64,000 nt of DNA from the NCBI RefSeq assembly GCF_039523755.1, contig NZ_BAAAFX010000002.1, positions 124,001 through 188,000 of the forward strand, read 5' to 3'. Positions 53,692-63,367 of the stretch are shown here, one piece after another. A program made the position numbers and the translations under genes. The stretch comes from Tatumella terrea (lineage in GTDB: Bacteria; Pseudomonadota; Gammaproteobacteria; Enterobacterales; Enterobacteriaceae). Positions within the stretch are counted from its first letter, which is position 1, and the number at the start of each line of letters is the position of its first letter. The notes below the pieces were generated by a model. That model was not told the DNA's origin. It saw nothing but the letters and a program-made list of their open reading frames with translations, and searched no databases.

Positions 53692-54972
53692 TTGTTTGAG
53701 CGTTATGAAGCTGGCGAGCAGGCTGTTCTGGTCCATATCTGGTTTACCCAGGACCGGGATCAGGAAGATTTACAGGAATTTGAGACACTCGTATCTTCTG
53801 CGGGCGTAGAAGCCCTGCAGGTAGTGACCGGTAGCCGTAAGGCACCCCACCCCAAATATTTTGTGGGCGAAGGAAAGGCACAGGAAATTGCTGATGCGGT
53901 CAAAGCGACCGGTGCCTCCGTCGTCCTGTTTGATCATGCATTATCCCCGGCCCAGGAACGTAATCTGGAAGCTATCTGCCAGTGCCGGGTCGTCGATCGC
54001 ACCGGATTGATCCTGGATATTTTTGCTCAGCGTGCACGTACCCATGAGGGTAAATTGCAGGTTGAACTGGCTCAGTTACGTCACCTGGCGACACGACTCG
54101 TCAGAGGCTGGACTCACCTGGAACGTCAGAAAGGCGGGATAGGCTTGCGCGGGCCCGGCGAAACCCAGCTGGAAACGGACCGCCGTTTACTGCGTAATCG
54201 CATCAGTCTGATCCTCTCGCGCCTGAGCCGGGTGGAGAAGCAGCGTGAGCAGGGACGTCAGGCACGCGCAAAAGCGGACATTCCTACCGTGTCGTTGGTG
54301 GGATATACCAACGCCGGGAAATCCACCCTGTTTAACAAGGTGACGTCGGCCGACGTTTATGCGGCTGACCAGTTATTTGCAACGCTGGACCCGACACTCC
54401 GTCGCCTGCACATCGCGGATGTCGGGGACGTAGTGCTGGCCGATACGGTCGGGTTTATTCGTCACCTGCCGCATGATCTGGTAGCTGCATTTAAAGCCAC
54501 CTTGCAGGAAACCCGTGAGGCCTCTCTGCTGATGCATGTGGTGGACGCGGCCGATCTGCGTCTGGATGAAAACATCGATGCCGTCGATGAAGTGCTGGCA
54601 GAAATTGAAGCCGATGAAATCCCGGCATTGCTTGTGATGAATAAGATAGACCGGCTGGAAGACTTTGAGCCGCGTATTGACCGTAACGAGGAAAATATGC
54701 CGATCCGGGTCTGGTTATCGGCACAAAGCGGAGCCGGCATTCCTCTGCTCTGGCAGGCGCTCTCTGAACGTCTGGCGGGGGAAATTGCGCAATATGAACT
54801 CCGCCTGCCGCCTCATGCCGGTAAGTTACGCAGCCGTTTCTACCAGTTACATGCGATCGAAAAAGAATGGAATGAAGATGATGGCAGCACAGGCCTGCAC
54901 ATCCGGATGCCCGTCGTTGACTGGCGCAGGATGTGTAAGCAGGAGCCATCGGTGATTGATTATATTGTCTGA
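53692..54972 (+). CDS. hflX: Ribosome-splitting GTPase HflX
   Basis: A 426-residue GTPase (E. coli 426). The N-terminal HflX domain contains TGSRKAPHPKYFVGEGK and GLRGPGETQLETDRR; the G domain has G1 GYTNAGKST, G3 DTVGFIRHLPHDLV and G4 NKID. It rescues stalled ribosomes in heat stress. The start is a TTG at 53692 (MFERYEAGEQ), as expected from homology; GAGAGG lies upstream. Confidence 0.96.
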   Translation: MFERYEAGEQAVLVHIWFTQDRDQEDLQEFETLVSSAGVEALQVVTGSRKAPHPKYFVGEGKAQEIADAVKATGASVVLFDHALSPAQERNLEAICQCRVVDRTGLILDIFAQRARTHEGKLQVELAQLRHLATRLVRGWTHLERQKGGIGLRGPGETQLETDRRLLRNRISLILSRLSRVEKQREQGRQARAKADIPTVSLVGYTNAGKSTLFNKVTSADVYAADQLFATLDPTLRRLHIADVGDVVLADTVGFIRHLPHDLVAAFKATLQETREASLLMHVVDAADLRLDENIDAVDEVLAEIEADEIPALLVMNKIDRLEDFEPRIDRNEENMPIRVWLSAQSGAGIPLLWQALSERLAGEIAQYELRLPPHAGKLRSRFYQLHAIEKEWNEDDGSTGLHIRMPVVDWRRMCKQEPSVIDYIV

Positions 54973-55064
54973 TTTATTTTTTCAATACCTGAACGACGTA
55001 TCTCAGTATCCGATACCACCGCACTTACAATTTTCACCGCAATTACTATAAATGGAGTATAAGC

Positions 55065-56294
55065 ATGGCGTGGAATCAGCCCGGTAATAACGGACAGGAC
55101 CGCGACCCGTGGGGGAGCAGCAATAAAAAAGGCGGCAACTCCGGGGGTAATCGTGGCGGGCGTGATCAGGGCCCCCCTGATTTGGACGATATTTTCCGTA
55201 AACTCAGCGAAAAACTGGGGAAATTTGGCGGATCAAAATCGGGCGGTGCCGGCCAGTCGGGCGGGAAAATCGCCGGCGTGGTTGTACTTGTAGCGGTGGT
55301 TGTCTGGGCAGCCAGTGGTTTTTACACTATCGGTGAAGCAGAGCGTGGGGTAGTGACCCGTTTTGGTAAGTTCAGTCATCTGGTTGAACCCGGGCTGAAC
55401 TGGAAACCGACCTTTATCGACCATGTGCGTGCCGTGAACGTTGAAGCCGTCAGAGAGCTTGCCACCTCAGGTGCGATGCTGACGTCTGATGAAAACGTGG
55501 TGCATGTGGAAATGAACGTGCAATACCAGGTCACCGATCCGGAACAGTATCTCTATTCCGTCACCGATGCCGATGACAGTCTGCGCCAGGCGACAGACAG
55601 TGCCTTACGTGGCGTCATTGGTCGCTCGACGATGGATCGCGTGCTGACGGAAGGGCGTACGGTAGTACGCAGTGAAACCCAGCGTGAAATCGAAGAGACA
55701 ATCCGTCCTTACCATATGGGGATCAGCATCCTGGATGTGAACTTCCAGGCGGCCCGTCCTCCGGAGCAGGTGAAAGCCGCGTTTGATGATGCAATTGCTG
55801 CCCGGGAAAACCGTGAACAGTACGTGCGTGAAGCCGAGGCATATGCGAACGAAGTCCAGCCAAGGGCAAATGGCCAGGCCCAGCGTATTCTGGAGGAAGC
55901 CCGTGCATATAAAGAGCGGACAGTCCTGGAAGCGCAGGGGGAAGTCGCTCGTTTCTCAGAAATTCTGCCGGAATATAAAGCAGCCCCTCAGATAACCAAA
56001 GAGCGTCTGTATATCGATACGATGGAGCGGGTATTATCCGAAACCCGTAAAGTGGTGGTCGGTGATAAGAGTAATAACCTGATGGTACTGCCCCTTGATC
56101 AATTAATGAATGGCGGATCGTCGGCGCAAAGTAACGGGACCCGTAAAACAGTACCTCCGTTAAAAGCGCCATCAGCGACTTCTTCGGCAACCAATGCACG
56201 TCGTGAAGCGTCGTCATTGTCGACGGAAAGCATTATGGATCAGCGCAGAGCGAATGCACTGCGTAATGATGGCCTGCGCGAAGGAGAGGAATAA
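55065..56294 (+). CDS. hflK: FtsH protease modulator HflK
   Basis: A 409-residue SPFH/prohibitin protein (E. coli 419). A Gly/Asn-rich N-terminus, one membrane segment (residues about 66-84), the SPFH domain (RGVVTRFGKFSHLVEPGLNW), a coiled coil (residues about 240-310) and a polar tail follow. With HflC it forms a large periplasmic-side cage around FtsH. It overlaps hflC by one base (TAATG). Confidence 0.97.
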   Translation: MAWNQPGNNGQDRDPWGSSNKKGGNSGGNRGGRDQGPPDLDDIFRKLSEKLGKFGGSKSGGAGQSGGKIAGVVVLVAVVVWAASGFYTIGEAERGVVTRFGKFSHLVEPGLNWKPTFIDHVRAVNVEAVRELATSGAMLTSDENVVHVEMNVQYQVTDPEQYLYSVTDADDSLRQATDSALRGVIGRSTMDRVLTEGRTVVRSETQREIEETIRPYHMGISILDVNFQAARPPEQVKAAFDDAIAARENREQYVREAEAYANEVQPRANGQAQRILEEARAYKERTVLEAQGEVARFSEILPEYKAAPQITKERLYIDTMERVLSETRKVVVGDKSNNLMVLPLDQLMNGGSSAQSNGTRKTVPPLKAPSATSSATNARREASSLSTESIMDQRRANALRNDGLREGEE

Positions 56295-57298
56295 TGCGTA
56301 AATCTGTAATAGTTGTCGCAGTGGTCGTGCTGGTCCTGCTGTTTACCTCAATGTTTATCGTGCCGGAAGGGCAGCGGGGGATCGTTGTCCGCTTTGGTAA
56401 AGTATTACGCGATAATGAAAACAAGCCTCTGGTCTATTCGCCAGGCCTGCATTTCAAAATCCCGTTTTTTGAAACAGTAAAAACCCTCGATGCGCGTATT
56501 CAGACGATGGATAACCAGGCGGATCGTTTTGTCACCAAAGAGAAGAAAGATCTGATTGTCGATTCCTATATTAAATGGCGTATCAGTGATTTCAGCCGTT
56601 ACTATCTGGCGACCGGCGGCGGCGATATTTCTCAGGCGGAGCTGTTACTGAAGCGTAAGTTTAGTGACCGTCTGCGCTCAGAAATGGGCCGGCTGGATGT
56701 GAAAGATATTGTCACTGATTCACGGGGTCGTCTGACAACGGATGTGCGTGATGCACTGAATACCGGGAGTGCCGGAACGGATGATGAAGTTCAGACTCCG
56801 GCCGCAGACGATGCTATCGCCAGTGCAGCAGCCCGGGTAGAGAAAGAAACTCAGGGCAAAGTCGCGGCCGTGAATCCGAACAGTATGGCGGCACTGGGTA
56901 TCGATGTTGTTGATGTCCGCATCAAACAAATCAACCTGCCGGCTGAAGTTTCGGATGCGATTTATAACCGTATGCGTGCGGAGCGTGAATCTGTTGCCCG
57001 TAGCCAGCGCTCGCAGGGGCAGGAAGAAGCGGAAAAAATTCGCGCCCAGGCGGATTATCAGGTGACAAAAACACTGGCTGAAGCGCAGCGTCAGGCGCTG
57101 ATCACCCGGGGTGAAGGGGATGCAGAAGCGACGAAACTGTTCGCGGATGCCTTCAGTAAAGATCCGGACTTCTTTACCTTTATCAGAAGTCTGCGTGCTT
57201 ATGAAAATAGCTTTAAAGGTGATCGTGACGTGATCGTGATGAGCCCGGACAGTGATTTCCTGCGCTTTATGAAATCACCCGCTCAGACGACTCACTGA
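56294..57298 (+). CDS. hflC: FtsH protease modulator HflC
   Basis: A 334-residue partner of HflK, same length as E. coli. N-terminal membrane anchor (residues 4-21), SPFH domain beginning FIVPEGQRGIVVRFGKV, a helical segment with RAERESVARSQRSQG and EKIRAQADYQ, and the terminal SDFLRFMK. The start overlaps the hflK stop. A strong terminator follows. Confidence 0.97.
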   Translation: MRKSVIVVAVVVLVLLFTSMFIVPEGQRGIVVRFGKVLRDNENKPLVYSPGLHFKIPFFETVKTLDARIQTMDNQADRFVTKEKKDLIVDSYIKWRISDFSRYYLATGGGDISQAELLLKRKFSDRLRSEMGRLDVKDIVTDSRGRLTTDVRDALNTGSAGTDDEVQTPAADDAIASAAARVEKETQGKVAAVNPNSMAALGIDVVDVRIKQINLPAEVSDAIYNRMRAERESVARSQRSQGQEEAEKIRAQADYQVTKTLAEAQRQALITRGEGDAEATKLFADAFSKDPDFFTFIRSLRAYENSFKGDRDVIVMSPDSDFLRFMKSPAQTTH

Positions 57299-57317
57299 CA
57301 GGCGGTATTAAATGTTC

Positions 57318-57343
57318 AGGCCGGCCTTTCGCCGGCCTTTTTT
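57318..57343 (+). terminator. Rho-independent terminator after hflC
   Basis: AGGCCGGC / GCCGGCCT stem, CTTTC loop and TTTTTT tail, 19 nt after the hflC stop. Confidence 0.93.
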
Positions 57344-57357
57344 ATTGGATGGAGAGT

Positions 57358-57546
57358 ATGAATTCAACAATATGGACGGCGCTGGCCCTGGTATTGGTGC
57401 TTGAAGGGCTGGGCCCGATGTTATATCCGGGCGGCTGGCGAAAATTTATTGCCGCGATGACTCGATTACCGGATACCTTACTGCGTCGTTTTGGCGGCGG
57501 GCTGGTGGTGGCTGGCATCGTTATCTATTACATGGTGAGCCGCTGA
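57358..57546 (+). CDS. yjeT: DUF2065 small membrane protein YjeT
   Basis: A 62-residue protein (E. coli 65) with two membrane helices (residues about 5-22 and 44-60) separated by YPGGWRKFIAAMTRLPD, the family pattern. GGAGAGT precedes the ATG. Function unknown. It sits between hflC and purA, as in E. coli. Confidence 0.93.
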   Translation: MNSTIWTALALVLVLEGLGPMLYPGGWRKFIAAMTRLPDTLLRRFGGGLVVAGIVIYYMVSR

Positions 57547-57706
57547 TTACCGGAAAGGACGGGTGTTGCGGCCTGTGACGGGATGCTGCAGATAACAGTA
57601 TGATGAAAATTGCGTCAAAAAAAGTGCGCAATCGTATGCTAAAAATGCTGAAAGTGAATTTTTCAGATGGTAGAATCCTTTTTTAAGCAATCGGTGGTTT
57701 TGGAAA

Positions 57707-59005
57707 ATGGGTAAGAACGTTGTCGTCCTTGGCACCCAATGGGGTGACGAAGGCAAAGGTAAAATCGTAGATCTTCTGACTGAACGTGCTAATTATGTTG
57801 TCCGCTACCAGGGGGGCCACAATGCCGGTCACACACTTGTCATCAACGGTGAAAAAACCGTCCTCCACTTAATTCCATCAGGTATTCTGCGTGAAAACGT
57901 TATCAGCATCATTGGTAACGGCGTCGTATTATCACCTGAAGCTCTGATGAAAGAGATGAAAGGCCTGGAAGATCGCGGAATTCCGGTACGCGAACGTCTC
58001 CTGTTATCCGAAGCCTGCCCGCTGATCCTTCAGTATCATGTCGCGATGGATCTGGCACGTGAAAAAGCCCGTGGCGATAAAGCTATCGGTACTACAGGAC
58101 GCGGCATCGGTCCTGCGTACGAAGATAAAGTTGCCCGTCGTGGTCTGCGTGTCGGTGACCTTTTTGATAAAGAAACCTTTGCCGTCAAGCTGAAAGAAAT
58201 TGTTGAGTATTATAATTTCCAGCTGGTCCATTACTACAAAGCCGAAGCCGTTGATTACGACAAAGTACTGAACGACGTACTGGCGATTGCTGACATCCTG
58301 ACCGGAATGGTGGTGGATGTTTCTGAATTACTGGATAACGCGCGTAAACGCGGTGATCTGGTGATGTTTGAAGGGGCACAGGGGACACTGCTGGATATTG
58401 ACCACGGTACCTACCCGTATGTCACCTCTTCAAACACGACCGCAGGTGGTGTCGCGACAGGTTCCGGACTGGGGCCGCGTTACGTGGATTACGTGCTGGG
58501 AATTGTTAAAGCCTATTCCACCCGTGTGGGTGCAGGTCCTTTCCCGACCGAACTGTTTGACGATGTCGGTGATTACCTGGGGCAGAAAGGTAATGAGTTT
58601 GGCGCAACGACGGGTCGTCGTCGTCGTACCGGCTGGCTGGACGCGGTTGCTGTCCGCCGTGCAGTGCAGATCAACTCATTATCCGGTTTCTGCCTGACCA
58701 AACTGGACGTGCTGGATGGATTAGAGACCGTCAAAATTTGTGTCGGATACCGTATGCCTGATGGCCGTGAAGTGACGACCACTCCACTGGCTGCAGAAGG
58801 CTGGGAAGGTATTGAGCCGATTTACGAATCAATGCCAGGCTGGACGGAGAGTACTTTCGGTGTGAAAACGCCTGAAGGGTTACCGCAGGCAGCGCACAAT
58901 TATATTAAGCGTATTGAAGAACTTACCGGCGTACCGATCGATATTATTTCTACCGGTCCCGATCGCAGTGAAACGATGATTTTACGCGACCCGTTTGATG
59001 CTTAA
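57707..59005 (+). CDS. purA: Adenylosuccinate synthetase
   Basis: A 432-residue enzyme (E. coli 432) that forms adenylosuccinate from IMP, aspartate and GTP. P-loop-like GTQWGDEGKGKIVD, GGHNAGHT, IMP-binding GTTGRGIGPAYEDK and TTGRRRRTGWLD are all present. It is probably transcribed from its own promoter; a short unsupported 29-codon frame lies upstream. A terminator follows. Confidence 0.98.
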   Translation: MGKNVVVLGTQWGDEGKGKIVDLLTERANYVVRYQGGHNAGHTLVINGEKTVLHLIPSGILRENVISIIGNGVVLSPEALMKEMKGLEDRGIPVRERLLLSEACPLILQYHVAMDLAREKARGDKAIGTTGRGIGPAYEDKVARRGLRVGDLFDKETFAVKLKEIVEYYNFQLVHYYKAEAVDYDKVLNDVLAIADILTGMVVDVSELLDNARKRGDLVMFEGAQGTLLDIDHGTYPYVTSSNTTAGGVATGSGLGPRYVDYVLGIVKAYSTRVGAGPFPTELFDDVGDYLGQKGNEFGATTGRRRRTGWLDAVAVRRAVQINSLSGFCLTKLDVLDGLETVKICVGYRMPDGREVTTTPLAAEGWEGIEPIYESMPGWTESTFGVKTPEGLPQAAHNYIKRIEELTGVPIDIISTGPDRSETMILRDPFDA

Positions 59006-59014
59006 TCATACTCT

Positions 59015-59036
59015 GGCCGGAAGTTTTCCGGCCTTT
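59015..59036 (+). terminator. Terminator of purA
   Basis: GGCCGGAA / TTCCGGCC stem with a 3-nt loop, tail TTTGTCT, 10 nt after the stop. Confidence 0.82.
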
Positions 59037-59204
59037 GTCTCTCCTGCTATCAACAGCTCTTTCCCTCTGTTTGCTGATCAAGTTCATCGGTTACTTAAAT
59101 AATTCTCCGCAAATCCTGACTCTGGTTTATTATCAGTACACAGAGATGCCTTTTGCTTACCAGCCGTGCATCGGTTTTTGTTCGGTACACATTCCGGGGA
59201 TACA

Positions 59205-59648
59205 GTGCAGCTAACCAGCTTTACAGATTACGCTCTTCGGGCATTAATTTTTATGGCGACATTGCCTGAAGGCCAGATGACCAGTATCACTGAAGTGACA
59301 GATGTCTACGGGGTTTCACGGCATCATATGGTCAAAATTATTAATCAGCTGAGCCATGAAGGCTTTGTGCAGACCAGTCGCGGTAAACATGGCGGGATCC
59401 GTCTCGGGATGCGTGCAGAGGCGATAAATCTGGGCCGCGTTGTCCGGCAACTGGAGCCTTTGCAGTTAGTGAATTGTGATGAGTGTGCTATTACCCCGGC
59501 TTGCCGCCTGAAAGCAGCGTTACATAATGCAATGGAACAATTTCTGAAAGAACTGGACACCTATACGCTTGCGGATATCGTTAGAGATAACAACAATTTA
59601 TATAAAATTCTTATCACGGATGCCGCTGTGGTAACGACACATTCATGA
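59205..59648 (+). CDS. nsrR: Nitric-oxide-sensing repressor NsrR
   Basis: A 147-residue Rrf2 family repressor (MQLTSFTDYALRALIFMA, winged helix with DVYGVSRHHMVKIINQLS, GGIRLG). It senses NO through an Fe-S cluster and controls hmp, ytfE and other genes. The cluster cysteines are Cys91, Cys94 and Cys100: the first spacing is C-x2-C, whereas E. coli has C-x4-C-x5-C. The start is GTG at 59205, behind GGGGATACA, as in E. coli; an ATG at 59166 gives an unsupported extension. First gene of nsrR-rnr-rlmB. Confidence 0.93.
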   Translation: MQLTSFTDYALRALIFMATLPEGQMTSITEVTDVYGVSRHHMVKIINQLSHEGFVQTSRGKHGGIRLGMRAEAINLGRVVRQLEPLQLVNCDECAITPACRLKAALHNAMEQFLKELDTYTLADIVRDNNNLYKILITDAAVVTTHS

Positions 59649-59662
59649 CATCGGAGGTACCT

Positions 59663-62155
59663 ATGTCACAAGACCCTTTTCAGCAACGGGAAGCGGAAAA
59701 ATACGAAAACCCGATCCCCAGCAGGGAGTTTATCCTTGCGCATCTGGAAAAACGCGAGAAACCTGCCCGCCGCGATGAGCTGGCACAGGAACTCAATATC
59801 ACCAGCGAAGAACAAACCGAAGCGCTGCGTCGTCGTCTCCGTGCGATGGAAAGAGACGGTCAGCTGGTCTTTACCCGTCGTCAGTGCTATGCCTTGCCGG
59901 AACGGCTGGATTTGCTGCGCGGAAAAGTCATCGGCCATCGTGATGGCTATGGCTTCCTGAGACTCGAAAACGCGAAAGATGATCTCTATTTGTCGGCTGA
60001 GCAGATGAAGTTCTGCATGCATGGCGACATTATTCTGGCGCAGGCGGCCGGTGCAGACCGTCGTGGTCGCCGCGAAGCCCGGGTAGTCCGGGTCGTTGAA
60101 CCCCGTAACAACCAGATCGTCGGGCGTTATTTTGTCGATGCCGGGGCCGGATTTGTGGTGCCGGATGATAGCCGCCTGAGCTTTGATATTCTGATTGAGC
60201 CGGAGCACACGCAGAATGCCCGTATGGGCGCTGTCGTGGTGGTGGAACTGGAAAAGCGACCGACCCGCAGAGCAAAAGCGATTGGCCGGGTGATTGAAAT
60301 CCTCGGGGATAATATGGGTACCGGGCTTGCTGTAGATATGGCCTTACGGACCCATGAAATTCCTCATGACTGGCCGGAAGCCGTTGAACAGCAAATGGCG
60401 GCGCTCAGTGAACAGGTCCCGGAAAAGGCGAAAGCCGGACGGGTGGACCTGCGCCAGTTACCCCTGGTCACCATTGATGGTGAAGATGCCCGCGACTTTG
60501 ACGATGCCGTTTACTGCCAGAAAAAACGCGGTGGCGGCTGGCGTCTGTGGGTGGCTATCGCGGATGTCAGCTACTACGTACGTCCCGGGACCGAGCTTGA
60601 TAACGAAGCCCAGGCACGTGGCACATCGGTTTACTTCCCTTCGCAGGTCGTACCCATGCTGCCGGAGGTCCTGTCCAACGGACTGTGCTCGCTGAATCCT
60701 CAGGTCGACCGTCTGTGTATGGTCTGTGAAATGACCATCTCTGCCAGTGGTAAACTCAGTGGCTATAAGCACTATGAAGCGGTCATGAATTCGCATGCGC
60801 GTCTGACCTATACCAAAGTGTGGAATATTCTGCAGGGCAATGAAGAGCTGCGCGAACAGTATGCTCCGCTGGTCGGCGACCTGGAAGAATTGCACCGTAT
60901 GTATCAGGTGCTGGAACAGGCCCGTGCTCAGCGTGGCGGTATTTCTTTCGAAACGGAAGAAGCGAAGTTCATCTTTAATGCCGATCGCCGTATCGAGCGG
61001 GTCGAGCGAACCGCCCGTAACGATGCTCATAAGCTGATTGAAGAATGCATGATCCTGGCGAATATCGCCTCGGCACGTTTTGTCGAAAAATATCAGGAAC
61101 CGGCGCTGTTCCGTGACCATGATCGTCCTTCAGATGACAGCATCAAAAGCTTCCGTACCGTATTGAGTGAACTGGGCCTGACTCTGTCTGGCGGCACAAA
61201 ACCGGCACCTGTGGATTATTCGGAATTGCTGGAGAAGATCGCGGGACGTCCGGATGCGGAAATGCTGCAAACTATGCTGCTGCGTTCCATGAAACAGGCG
61301 GTCTATGACCCGGAAAACCGCGGTCACTTTGGTCTGGCATTGACCTCCTATGCACACTTTACATCGCCTATCCGCCGCTACCCTGACTTATTACTGCACC
61401 GGGCGATTAAATACCTGCTGGCTAAAAATGCCAATGAACTGCAGGGGAACACGACACCGACCGGCGGCTATCACTATGATATGCAACAGATGCTGCAGCT
61501 GGGTCAGCATTGTTCCCTGACCGAGCGTCGTGCCGATGAGGCTACCCGCGATGTGGCAGACTGGCTGAAATGTGATTTCATGCAGGACCAGGTCGGGAAT
61601 ACCTTCAGTGGTGTTATCTCGAGCGTGACCGGGTTCGGTTTCTTTGTCCGTCTGAGCGACCTGTTTATTGATGGTCTGGTACACGTCTCGAGCCTGGACA
61701 ATGACTATTACCGGTTTGACCCGGTCGGTCAGCGGCTGATCGGCGAGTCCGGCGCACATACCTATCGTCTGGGCGATATTGTTGAAGTCCGCGTTGAAGC
61801 TGTCCACATGGATGAGCGTAAAATCGATTTCGCACTGATTTCCAGCAAACGTCAGCCACGCGGTGCAGGAAAAACGGCGCGTGAAAAAGATGCCAAAGCG
61901 GGTACCACGGCGGGTAAAAGCCGCAAGGGTGCGCGTTCAGGGGCTAACTTCGAAGCGGATGAAACCTTCCGGAGTGAGAAGAAAAAGTCCGGCAAAAAAC
62001 GCGGCAAGAAGAAGCCTGCGGCGAAAGAAAGTGTGACAGAAGCTCCGGTGAAGAAAGTTAAAAAAGTCTCGGAGAAAACACGTAAAATCGCCGCCGCGAC
62101 CAAAGCGAAGCGGGCAGCAAAAAAAGATAAGTCTGCGACTAAAAAAGCGGACTGA
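59663..62155 (+). CDS. rnr: Ribonuclease R
   Basis: An 830-residue 3'-5' exoribonuclease (E. coli 813) able to digest structured RNA. N-terminal helix-turn-helix and cold-shock domains, RNB catalytic domain with DGEDARDFDDAVY, S1 domain (GVISSVTGFGFFVRL) and a very basic Lys/Ala-rich tail from about residue 745 (GKKRGKKKPAA). A GGAGG lies before the ATG at 59663; 14 nt separate it from nsrR. The longer basic tail accounts for the size difference. Confidence 0.97.
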   Translation: MSQDPFQQREAEKYENPIPSREFILAHLEKREKPARRDELAQELNITSEEQTEALRRRLRAMERDGQLVFTRRQCYALPERLDLLRGKVIGHRDGYGFLRLENAKDDLYLSAEQMKFCMHGDIILAQAAGADRRGRREARVVRVVEPRNNQIVGRYFVDAGAGFVVPDDSRLSFDILIEPEHTQNARMGAVVVVELEKRPTRRAKAIGRVIEILGDNMGTGLAVDMALRTHEIPHDWPEAVEQQMAALSEQVPEKAKAGRVDLRQLPLVTIDGEDARDFDDAVYCQKKRGGGWRLWVAIADVSYYVRPGTELDNEAQARGTSVYFPSQVVPMLPEVLSNGLCSLNPQVDRLCMVCEMTISASGKLSGYKHYEAVMNSHARLTYTKVWNILQGNEELREQYAPLVGDLEELHRMYQVLEQARAQRGGISFETEEAKFIFNADRRIERVERTARNDAHKLIEECMILANIASARFVEKYQEPALFRDHDRPSDDSIKSFRTVLSELGLTLSGGTKPAPVDYSELLEKIAGRPDAEMLQTMLLRSMKQAVYDPENRGHFGLALTSYAHFTSPIRRYPDLLLHRAIKYLLAKNANELQGNTTPTGGYHYDMQQMLQLGQHCSLTERRADEATRDVADWLKCDFMQDQVGNTFSGVISSVTGFGFFVRLSDLFIDGLVHVSSLDNDYYRFDPVGQRLIGESGAHTYRLGDIVEVRVEAVHMDERKIDFALISSKRQPRGAGKTAREKDAKAGTTAGKSRKGARSGANFEADETFRSEKKKSGKKRGKKKPAAKESVTEAPVKKVKKVSEKTRKIAAATKAKRAAKKDKSATKKAD

Positions 62156-62164
62156 TTTCAACAG

Positions 62165-62189
62165 CACAGGTCCCCGTCGGGGATCTGTG
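62165..62189 (+). terminator. Hairpin between rnr and rlmB
   Basis: CACAG-G-TCCCC / GGGGA-T-CTGTG stem (11 bp including one G-T) with a GTC loop; no U-tract, so more likely a processing or partial termination site within the operon. Confidence 0.5.
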
Positions 62190-62223
62190 CCTGGTATTTA
62201 ACGTCTAACCATTGAACTGAGTT

Positions 62224-62958
62224 ATGAGCGAAATAATTTTTGGCATTCATGCCGTTGAAGCCTTACTGGAGCGTGATCCTCAGCGTTTTCAGGAAGTTTA
62301 TATTCTGAAAGGGCGCGATGATCGTCGCCTGCAACCGCTGGTCTCCGCACTGGAAACTCAGGGGGTTGCTGTTCAGGTGACAACCCGTCAGTGGCTGGAC
62401 AGCAAAGCCGAAGGTGCTGTGCATCAGGGCATTGTGGCGCTGGTAAAACCCGGCCGCCAGTACCAGGAAGGCGACCTTCCGGATCTGCTGGAAAAAACCG
62501 AACAGCCGTTTTTGTTGATCCTCGACGGTGTGACCGATCCCCATAACCTGGGCGCTTGTCTGCGAAGTGCGGATGCTGCCGGGGTACATGCCGTTATTGT
62601 GCCGAAAGATCGTTCTGCCTCGCTGAATGCGACTGCTAAAAAAGTGGCCTGCGGTGCGGCGGAGACGGTTCCGCTTATCCGTGTGACTAACCTGGCGCGT
62701 ACGATGCGTCTGTTGCAGGAATACCATATCTGGATTGTCGGCACCGCAGGTGAAGCCGATCATACGTTGTATCAGAGCAAAATGACCGGCCCGATGGCGC
62801 TGGTGATGGGGGCTGAGGGTGAAGGAATGCGCCGTCTGACCCGGGAACATTGCGATGAACTGATCAGTATCCCGATGGCAGGTAGTGTGTCTTCACTGAA
62901 TGTCTCAGTGGCGACAGGGATTTGCCTGTTTGAAGCCGTGCGTCAGCGTCAGAGCTGA
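62224..62958 (+). CDS. rlmB: 23S rRNA 2'-O-ribose G2251 methyltransferase
   Basis: A 244-residue SPOUT (SpoU) methyltransferase (E. coli 243). Motif 1 NLGACLRSADAAG, motif 2 VMGAEGEGMRRL and motif 3 IPMAGSVSSLNVSVA form the SAM-binding knot; a small RNA-binding domain is N-terminal. It methylates G2251 in the P loop of 23S rRNA. Third gene of nsrR-rnr-rlmB. Confidence 0.97.
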   Translation: MSEIIFGIHAVEALLERDPQRFQEVYILKGRDDRRLQPLVSALETQGVAVQVTTRQWLDSKAEGAVHQGIVALVKPGRQYQEGDLPDLLEKTEQPFLLILDGVTDPHNLGACLRSADAAGVHAVIVPKDRSASLNATAKKVACGAAETVPLIRVTNLARTMRLLQEYHIWIVGTAGEADHTLYQSKMTGPMALVMGAEGEGMRRLTREHCDELISIPMAGSVSSLNVSVATGICLFEAVRQRQS

Positions 62959-62985
62959 TTTGCCGGGCAGTGCTCCGCAGCCCGC

Positions 62986-63327
62986 TCAGGGCTGTGGAAC
63001 GCTCACTGCACAGGAGCCGGCATAGGTTCCGTAGAAGATTGCCTCCCCGTACCACTGCCCCGGAATGACCGTTTCACTGACCATTATAATGCGATACCAG
63101 CGGACACCCGTCCGGTTAGCTTTTTCTGCGATAGCCCTCTGTGCATCATCCGGTGACCCCCTGACAACCACATGTACCTCTGCGGTTTTACACAGGTCGT
63201 ATGTCATGTTTTTGCTCAGCTCCTGAGCATAGGGCTGCAGAGGAGGGCGGGGGGCCGGAGCCGGCGTCAGTAACGCGCAGCCGCTGAGCCCGAAAATCAG
63301 GAAGACCGTCAATATCAGCCGATGCAT
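62986..63327 (-). CDS. DUF1471 (YhcN/BsmA) family lipoprotein
   Basis: A 113-residue lipoprotein: signal peptide with lipobox LSGC (MHRLILTVFLIFGLSGCALL), Pro-rich linker, then a DUF1471 domain with VVVRGSPDDAQRAIAEKAN, WYRIIMVSE and GQWYGEAIFY. It is closest to BsmA (YjfO), which in E. coli is linked to biofilm peroxide resistance and lies near rlmB/aidB. A longer open frame to 63465 is not supported; the ATG at 63327 follows GGGGC. It is 40 bp downstream of ivy on the same strand, so a two-gene envelope-stress operon is likely. Confidence 0.85.
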   Translation of the reverse strand: MHRLILTVFLIFGLSGCALLTPAPAPRPPLQPYAQELSKNMTYDLCKTAEVHVVVRGSPDDAQRAIAEKANRTGVRWYRIIMVSETVIPGQWYGEAIFYGTYAGSCAVSVPQP

Positions 63328-63367
63328 CTCATGCCCCGGAAGACCGGACGTGTTGGCAGGACACGGA

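Noticed and set aside
57600..57687. 29-codon basic frame between yjeT and purA
   Set aside because: Too short, no ribosome site; more likely part of the purA leader.
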